Assembly (NCBI GenBank): GCA_029560455.1
Contig: JAKQKW010000378.1
Coordinates: 1 to 6,044, forward strand
Source: Candidatus Rifleibacteriota bacterium
Lineage (GTDB): Bacteria; Riflebacteria; Ozemobacteria; Ozemobacterales; Ozemobacteraceae
DNA: 6,044 nucleotides
Direction: 5' to 3'
In this document: positions 1-5,114 of the stretch, one piece after another
How the letters are laid out: the number at the start of each line of letters is the position of its first letter
Position numbering within the stretch: position 1 is the stretch's first letter
The notes under the pieces: generated by a model
What the model was told of the DNA's origin: nothing
Seen by the model: the letters and a program-made list of their open reading frames with translations, nothing else
Database searches by the model: none
Translations under genes and position numbers: made by a program

Positions 1-22
1 GATCAACCTCTTTTCTCTCCAT
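1..22 (-). CDS. Probable start of a downstream gene, cut by the window edge (7 codons)
   Basis: On the minus strand an ATG at 22-20 opens a frame reading M-E-R-K-E-V-D before the window ends. It is preceded by a strong Shine-Dalgarno sequence, GGGGGAGG, whose GGAGG lies 7 bases before the ATG, the best ribosome binding site in the window. The gene would run in the same direction as hsdR, about 340 bases downstream of the hsdR stop. Seven residues are far too few to name a product, and whether it belongs to the restriction-modification locus cannot be judged. The call rests only on the start codon and its ribosome binding site. Confidence 0.42.
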
Positions 23-102
23 AAGTCCGCCTCCCCCATTTTACAGCTCTTTTATGTTTGTGAAATAATGTTACAAATGATACCGACAATAGACCAGCAA
101 AA

Positions 103-108
103 ATTATA
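103..108 (-). promoter_or_regulatory. Candidate -10 element for the gene starting at 22
   Basis: The minus strand reads TATAAT exactly, followed by T-rich sequence. It lies about 80 bases before the ATG at 22, which would leave a 5' untranslated leader of roughly 70-75 bases. No convincing -35 box is found at 15-19 bases upstream (the 17-base position reads GTATTT), and there is no TGn extension. It is a perfect -10 without its partner, so it is a weak call by itself, strengthened by the good ribosome binding site downstream. Confidence 0.3.
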
Positions 109-169
109 CCCATTTGCCCGGTTTGAAATACCCTGCCGGCATTGTGACGGTTCTTGCAGTTCTGTAAAT

Positions 170-200
170 GGTCTTATCGTGAAAAATGCCACATAAGGCC
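170..200 (+). other. Hairpin with an 8-base A-rich loop
   Basis: GGTCTTAT, a bulged C, then GTG pairs with CAC-ATAAGGCC around the loop AAAAATGC (182-189): 11 pairs with one bulge (C178). One pair (T172 with G198) is a G-U wobble if the plus strand is transcribed but an A-C mismatch on the minus strand, so the structure is better as plus-strand RNA. No T-run follows, so it is not an intrinsic terminator. Its function is unknown. Confidence 0.45.
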
Positions 201-253
201 GGGTTTAATTGTTGGTGAAATGACAACTGCATTGCCGTGGCCAGAAAAGCAGT

Positions 254-291
254 GCGACAAAAGTGTCGCCCGTCTGGCAAAAATGCGACGG
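254..291. other. Two abutting hairpins
   Basis: The first is a perfect 6-bp stem, GCGACA (254-259) with TGTCGC (264-269), around AAAG. The second starts at the next base: CCGTC (270-274) pairs with GACGG (287-291), then after a TG bulge GC (277-278) pairs with GC (285-286), around the loop AAAAAT. Both fold equally well on either strand. GTCGC (265-269) can instead pair with GCGAC at 285-289, so the two hairpins have a mutually exclusive alternative. There is no T-run to make either a standard terminator. Confidence 0.45.
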
Positions 292-296
292 TGAGG

Positions 297-330
297 AAAA
301 ATTCCTTTACGCTATGCCGTAAAAATTTTT
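297..330 (-). terminator. Candidate intrinsic terminator of hsdR, possibly bidirectional
   Basis: On the minus strand AAAAATT-TTTACG pairs with CGTAAA-(GG bulge)-AATTTTT around a 6-base loop GCATAG: 6 plus 7 pairs. An A-tract before and a T-tract within the 3' arm is the usual shape of an intrinsic terminator. It begins about 33 bases after the hsdR stop codon. Read on the plus strand the stem ends in seven T (326-332), so it could also stop transcription entering from the left. The stem core is poor in G+C (TTTACG), which makes it weak. A shorter alternative hairpin, AGGAA-AAA-TTCCT at 294-306, overlaps it. Confidence 0.42.
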
Positions 331-333
331 TTG

Positions 334-350
334 CAGGGAAAAATTCTCTG
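334..350 (+). other. Short hairpin with AAA loop next to the hsdR 3' end
   Basis: CAGGGAA (334-340) pairs with TTCTCTG (344-350) around AAA. The pair G337-T347 is a wobble on the plus strand but an A-C mismatch on the minus strand, as in the hairpin at 170-200. It lies 14 bases beyond the hsdR stop codon. Its role is unknown. Confidence 0.35.
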
Positions 351-363
351 ATGTTAGCCTGCT

Positions 364-3300
364 TTAATTTACAGGCAGGTGTTTTTTAAAGTTTTCCGCC
401 TGCTCGAAAATCTCTTTATAGACTTCGTCACGGTCTACCGGGGGGTAATCGTTTCTGGCCAGCAGAATAATAAGATCGACCTTGAGTTCGGCTTTGATGT
501 CGTCTCTTTTGCTCCAGTCTGTGTACTTTGCCTTGTCATCGACGACCTTTTTAACCTCTCTGGCCAGTGCCAGCAGCTTGTCTTCCGGGTAAACAAAGTC
601 ATATTTTACAGCCAGTGCTTTGAGAATGTCGTAGAAGGCTTTTTCTTCAAAGTTTATGCCCAGTTCGCCAAACGATTCTTTTTCCTTTTTCAGAGCCTGA
701 AAGAGATCGATGATTTCATCGGTAAAATCTTCAAGCACGTTGCTGACGAGAATATCCTGCTCTTTTCGCTCGTTGTAGCGGTCTACCAGAGTTTTGAACT
801 TTCTGGCAAAGTCGATTCCCTTGATTTTATTTACCTTTTTGAAAGCATCGATGGCCTTTGCCAGAAGCTGCTGCAACAGCTTTATTCGAGTATGCGGCAG
901 TTTGATTTTTTCGATTCTGGCAAGGTAGTCATCAGAAAAAAGATCTACTTCAGCTGTCGAATTGTCGCCGGCTTTGAAAATCTCTTCAACACCGTCACTG
1001 TGCAGGGCCTCTTTGATCATTTCCCTGACACGGGCATTCATCTGAGCTATGTCGGGTGCGTTCCCTCTGGTCAGCTTGAAGACGATCGAGCGGACTGCGA
1101 TATAAAAGTGAATGAGATCTCTTTCGGCCTGGTTGAATTCATCGCTGCCGCAGCAGATGTCGTAAGCTGCTTTCAAGCGCTTAACCAGATACATAAAGCG
1201 CTTTTCAAGCTCATGGGTAAGCTGCACGAATTCGGCGGCCAGGTTCAAGCATTCAAGCTGCTGCAGCGGCGTGCCGGAAAAATATGCCGACTTGTTAAAT
1301 TTGTGAAACAGCTTGTTTAAAAGGTCGAGATGGTCTTTGACCACAACGATTGACTGGTCGATTTCTTCAAAATTTGCAATATCGGTTTTTGAATAAAGCT
1401 TCAGAGCCTGGTTCATCTGGCGTTTGATGCCGATGTAATCGACGACCAGCCCTTTTTCTTTGCCCGCAAATGTGCGGTTAACCCGGGAGATTGTCTGAAT
1501 CAGACTGTGCCGCTGAATCGGTTTGTCGATATAGATGGTATCAAGAAAGGGCACGTCGAAGCCGGTGAGCCACATATCGACAACAATGGCGATTTTGAAG
1601 TTCGACTTTTCGTTTTTGAACTGACGGTCAAGCTCTTTGCGAAAATCTTTGCTGCCGAGCATTTTATAGAGCCCATCCGGGTCATCTTTGCTTCTGGTCA
1701 TGACCATTTTGATCCGTTCCATCGGCTTGATTTCTTTACGCTCCCGGTCAGTTAAGGTAGCCCCCTCTTCGCAGACTTTCGATTCTGCCCATTCCGGCCG
1801 CCGATCGACAATCTTATTGTACAGGTCATATGCTATCTGGCGGCTTGAACAGACAAACATCGCCTTTCCCTTAACGGTTGCGCCTTCGTTAACCCTGTTT
1901 TCATAATGCTTCACGAAGTCGTCAGCAATCGCACTTATCCGTTCAGGGTCACCGAGAATGGCGTTCATCTGAGCGTTTGCCCGCTTACTCTCTTCGATCT
2001 GATATTCTGAAGTGCCTTCCTCAGCGCATTTTTCGTAATATTTTTCAATTTCTTCCAGTTTGCTGCTGTCGAGAAAGACTTTGGCAGCTCGACCTTCATA
2101 AACGATGCGCACTGTAATTTCATCTTTTACCGATTCGTTCATGGTATAGGCATCAACGACCTCGCCAAAAACGTCGAGAGTCGCATCGATCGGGGTGCCG
2201 GTAAAGCCGACATAGGTTGCATTGGGTAATGAATCGTGCAGGTATTTGGCAAAGCCGAACGTGCGTTTGACGCCTTTATTGGTGATGCGGATCTTCTGTT
2301 CGAGATTGATCTGGCTGCGGTGCGCCTCGTCAGAAATGCAGATCACATTGCTTCTTTCGGTCAGAAGCTCGGTGTCTTCTGTGAATTTGTGAATGGTGGT
2401 CAGAAAAACGCCACCACTGTTACGGCCCTTCAATAGCTCGCGCAGATGCTGGCGGCTGTTGACACTGATGATGTTTTCGTCGCCGATGAAACCTTTGGCA
2501 TTGGTGAACTGCTCCGAAATCTGGTCGTCAAGATCGGTTCTGTCGGTTATCAGCACTATGGTCGGACTTGAAAAATCTATGCTCTTCATCAGCAGGCGAC
2601 TGAGAAACAACATGGTAAAGCTTTTGCCACAACCGGTTGCCCCGAAATAGGTGCCGCCCCTGCCGTCGCCTGCCGGTCGCTGATGTTGTTTGATGTTGTG
2701 ATACAGCTTGTTGGCGGCGTAATATTGCGGGTAACGGCAGACGATCTTTTCGTTTTTCTTCGATGCATCCGGAAAGTAGATAAAATTACGGATAATATCG
2801 CGCAATCGGCGCTGATTGAACATTCCCCCGATCATCGTGTAAAGAGAATCGACCCCGTCTTTTTCCGAATTCTCGCTGCCATTGATCTTGCGCCAGGCAT
2901 AATAGAAATTGTAAGGCGCAAAAAACGAACCGGCCTTGTTGTTGACGCCATCGCTGATTACGCAAAAGGCATTGTATTTGAAGAGTTCGGGAATATCGCG
3001 GCGATAGCGTGTCGTCAGCTGAATGTATGCGTCGTGAATGGTAGTTTCTTCTCTGGTTGCGCTTTTGAATTCAAAGACAACCAGTGGCAGCCCGTTGATA
3101 TAAAGAATTGCATCGGGAATGCGCTTTTCATAGCCGGTTATTTCGAGCTGATTAACTATTCTGAAGATATTGCAGGTCGCATTGTATGGGGTAGCTTCTT
3201 CGGCGACAATCGTGTCGATTTCATCTGGTCGCGGCTGGCGGTGAGTTGCCAGGTCGCGGTAGTCGATCAGCTGAATGTAAAGGTCTTTCTGACTGCGGTC

Positions 3301-3588
3301 TTCGCGTTTGAGCAGAAAACCGTCAGAAACCATTTTCATGATTGCCCGGTTACTTTCGTAAAGATCGCCGGTCGAATAGGTTTCGAGCCTGCGGATAATT
3401 GCGTCGATTTCGCCGGCGGTTATCTGAAACTGAGCGTATCTCTGCTGTAAAAAAGTGCGCAGATCATCTTTGAGAATCACTTCTTCCGGCTTGCGGGTAA
3501 GCTGCTGGCCGTATACATGCTCGTAGCCTTCTGCCTGCAGAAGTTCAATAATTGCCTGTTCAAGGCGTTCTTCGGTAAATTTACCCAT
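364..3588 (-). CDS. hsdR: Type I restriction enzyme, endonuclease/translocase subunit HsdR
   Basis: Complete 1074-residue motor and nuclease subunit, normal length for the family. With HsdM and HsdS it would bind unmodified targets, translocate DNA using ATP and cut at a distance. Seen in the protein: an N-terminal PD-(D/E)xK nuclease with D159 in RIPDAI and E173-F-K175 in VVFEFKS, followed by the QLTTRY and DIPELFKYN stretch typical of HsdR; Walker A GATGCGKS at 316-323; DEAH box at 420-423; GFTGTP at 461-466; second RecA-lobe motifs DMWLTGFDVP (671-680) and QTISRVNRTF (698-707); then a helical C-terminal domain ending in a segment like the HsdR C-terminal family (RYNER, INFEEKAFYDIL). The ATG at 3588 is preceded by GGGAG with 7-base spacing and overlaps the upstream gene's stop by 8 bases, so translation is probably coupled. 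All catalytic motifs are present and no frameshift is seen. The Walker A cysteine (GCGKS rather than the commoner GSGKS/T) is a subfamily variant. Confidence 0.97.
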   Translation of the reverse strand: MGKFTEERLEQAIIELLQAEGYEHVYGQQLTRKPEEVILKDDLRTFLQQRYAQFQITAGEIDAIIRRLETYSTGDLYESNRAIMKMVSDGFLLKREDRSQKDLYIQLIDYRDLATHRQPRPDEIDTIVAEEATPYNATCNIFRIVNQLEITGYEKRIPDAILYINGLPLVVFEFKSATREETTIHDAYIQLTTRYRRDIPELFKYNAFCVISDGVNNKAGSFFAPYNFYYAWRKINGSENSEKDGVDSLYTMIGGMFNQRRLRDIIRNFIYFPDASKKNEKIVCRYPQYYAANKLYHNIKQHQRPAGDGRGGTYFGATGCGKSFTMLFLSRLLMKSIDFSSPTIVLITDRTDLDDQISEQFTNAKGFIGDENIISVNSRQHLRELLKGRNSGGVFLTTIHKFTEDTELLTERSNVICISDEAHRSQINLEQKIRITNKGVKRTFGFAKYLHDSLPNATYVGFTGTPIDATLDVFGEVVDAYTMNESVKDEITVRIVYEGRAAKVFLDSSKLEEIEKYYEKCAEEGTSEYQIEESKRANAQMNAILGDPERISAIADDFVKHYENRVNEGATVKGKAMFVCSSRQIAYDLYNKIVDRRPEWAESKVCEEGATLTDRERKEIKPMERIKMVMTRSKDDPDGLYKMLGSKDFRKELDRQFKNEKSNFKIAIVVDMWLTGFDVPFLDTIYIDKPIQRHSLIQTISRVNRTFAGKEKGLVVDYIGIKRQMNQALKLYSKTDIANFEEIDQSIVVVKDHLDLLNKLFHKFNKSAYFSGTPLQQLECLNLAAEFVQLTHELEKRFMYLVKRLKAAYDICCGSDEFNQAERDLIHFYIAVRSIVFKLTRGNAPDIAQMNARVREMIKEALHSDGVEEIFKAGDNSTAEVDLFSDDYLARIEKIKLPHTRIKLLQQLLAKAIDAFKKVNKIKGIDFARKFKTLVDRYNERKEQDILVSNVLEDFTDEIIDLFQALKKEKESFGELGINFEEKAFYDILKALAVKYDFVYPEDKLLALAREVKKVVDDKAKYTDWSKRDDIKAELKVDLIILLARNDYPPVDRDEVYKEIFEQAENFKKHLPVN

Positions 3589-5002
3589 CGATGATCTCCC
3601 AGTAACCGCCCTTGGCCGGCCCGATGCGGCGAATACGGTTTTGTGACTTCAAAGCGGCCAGCTGTTTTTCGACCGCCCGGGCAGTAATGCCGAGGCGTTC
3701 GGCTATTTCTCTGGCGCTGAGCGAGGGTGAAACCAGCAGCAGGCGAAGAATTTTCTCCGAACTTTTCTCCGAACTTTTCTCCGAACTTTTCTCCGAACCC
3801 CTGTTCGTTGTTTTTGCGGGTTTGCCCGGCTTCGCCGCAGTTTTGCCGGCGGTATTTTTCAGATACTCCTGGCCGAAAAGAAACTCTACCCACAGGTCAT
3901 GGCCCGAAAGCCTGATTTGTGGTCTCGGAACCCCGGCTTCTTCACAGGAATTGAAAATTCGCTCGATTCCACGCCCCCATGATTCGATTTCACCGGCCCT
4001 GAAAAAGCAGTTGGCCACACCGGGATTATAAGGGTGCGACGCATGCTCGCCCAGAAGCTTTTCGATTGTCCATTCGTCAGGCATAATCACCGGGTTCCAG
4101 ATTTTCAGCCGGTCATGATAAACCCTGATCTGAATCGGTGCCGGAACCGAATAATCCCGGTGTACCATGGCATTGAGCAAGGCTTCGCGCAGAGCTTCAG
4201 GTGGAACCGGCAGGCGTTCCTGTCTCTGAATGCCATGGTAAGAGATTGCCGCTTTCATATATTTGGTCTGCAGCAGGTCGATAGTGCGGAAAGCCTGTGA
4301 AAACAGGTCGCCATGGATCTCGTCGTGCCATGCCAGGTCGGCTTCAGAGCGAAAATAGCCGATTTTGACCCAGGCTCCGGTCACGAATTTTTCGGGGTCT
4401 TCATGAAAAAGCAGCAATGCCGCCCGGCGCAGATAAGAACCCTCGGTCAGGTTGAGCTTTTCCAGAAGTTCAGTGTCGCCGGCTTTAAGGTCGGTTTCGT
4501 CGAGTCTGCCGCTGGTTGCCGCCAGTTCTCGAAAGCGACGTAAAACGGTCGCTGCCAGCTGATCGGGCGCAACTCCCGGAACCGGCACGCTATCCCAGGT
4601 TCGGCCCTGGTGGCGGAGCAGAAACCGGTCGAGCGATGGCCCTTTGAGTTCCTGCAGGGTGCTGCCGCTTCGTTGATAATAGCGGCCCCGGAAACTGATC
4701 GGGTTGGCATAGGCCGGAACATGAATTTCGACGGTGTTTCTGCCGTTTTCGACGCGCAGGTTCACTTCAACGATGATGCCTAGAAGATCGCGGATTTTAT
4801 TAGGCAGCTCTTCGAGCAGTCGTTCGGCATCATCGATTCCGACCGGTTTGCCCCGGTCATCTCTGCCGATTGCCAGTACCCCGCCCTGAGCGTTGGCAAA
4901 ACCGCATATCCATTTCAGATACTCGTCCCGCCAGCCCTCTTTCCACTCAACCAGCTGCGATTCATGATTCCCGCCATCAATCACCGCCCGCTCCCTGCTC
5001 AT
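3581..5002 (-). CDS. AlbA_2 (Schlafen-type) / GHKL ATPase / winged-helix protein inside the Type I R-M operon
   Basis: 473 residues, complete. An AlbA_2 domain (about 13-125) is shown by HESQLVEWK and FANAQGGVLAIGRDDRG. A conserved middle part (about 185-220) has LRRAALLLFHEDPEKF. A GHKL-type ATPase domain of the HATPase_c_4 kind (about 265-375) has the N box with E273 and N277 (EALLNAMVHRDYS) and the glycine motif SWGRGIERI (341-349). A basic linker and four SSEK-type repeats (403-417) lead to a C-terminal winged helix (about 418-472, AREIAERLGITARAVEKQL). This is the COG2865 architecture, usually labelled transcriptional regulator or RecG-like helicase; no helicase motifs are present. The start ATG has AGGAG at 5-base spacing. 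E14, E19 and D57 are spaced as the acidic triad of Schlafen RNases (E, +5 E, +38 D), so nuclease activity is possible but unproven. Where related proteins read NPG, this one has NPVIMP (303-308). Sampled G+C is higher than in either neighbour. It is likely a regulator or an R-M-linked effector; the domain calls are firm, the role is not. Confidence 0.88.
   Translation of the reverse strand: MSRERAVIDGGNHESQLVEWKEGWRDEYLKWICGFANAQGGVLAIGRDDRGKPVGIDDAERLLEELPNKIRDLLGIIVEVNLRVENGRNTVEIHVPAYANPISFRGRYYQRSGSTLQELKGPSLDRFLLRHQGRTWDSVPVPGVAPDQLAATVLRRFRELAATSGRLDETDLKAGDTELLEKLNLTEGSYLRRAALLLFHEDPEKFVTGAWVKIGYFRSEADLAWHDEIHGDLFSQAFRTIDLLQTKYMKAAISYHGIQRQERLPVPPEALREALLNAMVHRDYSVPAPIQIRVYHDRLKIWNPVIMPDEWTIEKLLGEHASHPYNPGVANCFFRAGEIESWGRGIERIFNSCEEAGVPRPQIRLSGHDLWVEFLFGQEYLKNTAGKTAAKPGKPAKTTNRGSEKSSEKSSEKSSEKILRLLLVSPSLSAREIAERLGITARAVEKQLAALKSQNRIRRIGPAKGGYWEIIDG
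3596..3600 (-). promoter_or_regulatory. Ribosome binding site of hsdR, inside the upstream gene
   Basis: The minus strand reads GGGAG, then 7 bases, then the hsdR ATG (3588-3586). The site lies in the last codons of the AlbA_2/ATPase gene, whose TAA (3583-3581) falls just after the hsdR start, so ribosomes finishing the upstream gene reach the hsdR start directly. It fixes the hsdR start codon. Confidence 0.75.
3751..3798 (-). repeat. Four perfect 12-bp tandem repeats encoding SSEK units
   Basis: The plus-strand unit TTTTCTCCGAAC occurs four times with no mismatch and no spacer. On the coding strand it gives AGT-TCG-GAG-AAA, so residues 403-417 read as four SEK blocks just before the winged helix. 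Because 12 is a multiple of three, gain or loss of a unit lengthens or shortens the linker by four residues without shifting the frame. Perfect identity at DNA level, including third codon positions, suggests recent duplication by replication slippage. Confidence 0.93.
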
Positions 5003-5114
5003 GTTGTCTCCTATCCCTTGACAAACTACTACGACAATAGTTTTTTTTACTTTGTTTCAACCTTGTAAGCACTTATGTAATTCTGCGATGTTCAATGCTG
5101 ATAATTAAAACAGA
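5003..5114 (-). promoter_or_regulatory. Gap between hsdS and the AlbA_2/ATPase gene: weak promoter and operator candidates
   Basis: This 112-base gap is AT-rich. On the minus strand TTGAAA (5060-5055) and TATTGT (5039-5034) form a possible -35/-10 pair, but the spacer is only 15 bases and the -10 matches 4 of 6. An eight-A run (5048-5041) lies between them. An inverted repeat, AAACTA (5023-5028) and TAGTTT (5038-5043) with a 9-base centre, overlaps the -10 candidate and lies just upstream of the ribosome binding site, where a repressor such as the winged-helix product could act. No terminator is seen after hsdS, so read-through from hsdS is also possible. Confidence 0.25.
5008..5012 (-). promoter_or_regulatory. 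Ribosome binding site of the AlbA_2/ATPase gene
   Basis: AGGAG followed by ACAAC and the ATG at 5002-5000. The 5-base spacing is suitable, and this supports the chosen start codon. The gene therefore has its own initiation signal and does not rely on translation of hsdS, which ends 112 bases upstream. Confidence 0.7.

Larger units (their letters stand above)
23..363. other. Non-coding region between hsdR and the next gene
   Basis: I see no credible reading frame here on either strand. The left third (23-110) is the leader of the gene starting at 22, with its ribosome binding site and a TATAAT. The right two thirds (about 170-350) are dense in short hairpins, listed separately: 170-200, 254-269, 270-291, 297-330 and 334-350. 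The string AAAAAT followed by G or T and then C recurs at 182-189, 279-286, 297-304 and 339-346, each time in or next to a hairpin loop. Confidence 0.7.

Noticed and set aside
357..376. GCCTG/CAGGC stem across the hsdR stop codon as terminator
   Set aside because: Only 5 pairs with a 10-base loop and no T-run on either side; the structure at 297-330 is a better candidate.
379..1320. Plus-strand open frame of 313 codons opposite hsdR
   Set aside because: It lies fully antisense to the conserved C-terminal half of hsdR, and its translation is a low-complexity F/V/L/D-rich protein with no recognisable domain.
2683..3450. Plus-strand open frame of 255 codons opposite hsdR
   Set aside because: Antisense to the HsdR nuclease domain, which is clearly the real coding sequence; no domain and no family resemblance.
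3751..3798. CRISPR-like or regulatory direct repeats
   Set aside because: The units are 12 bp with no spacers, are in frame in a real gene, and encode a regular peptide repeat.
3477..3893. Minus-strand open frame spanning the 12-bp repeats and the junction of the two genes
   Set aside because: It is an alternate-frame reading of the accessory gene and of the start of hsdR. Its FGEK repeats are only the frame-shifted view of the SSEK repeats.
5018..5046. Perfect TTGACA on the plus strand as a rightward promoter
   Set aside because: At 16-18 bases downstream there is only a T-run, with no -10 box, and no plus-strand gene follows.
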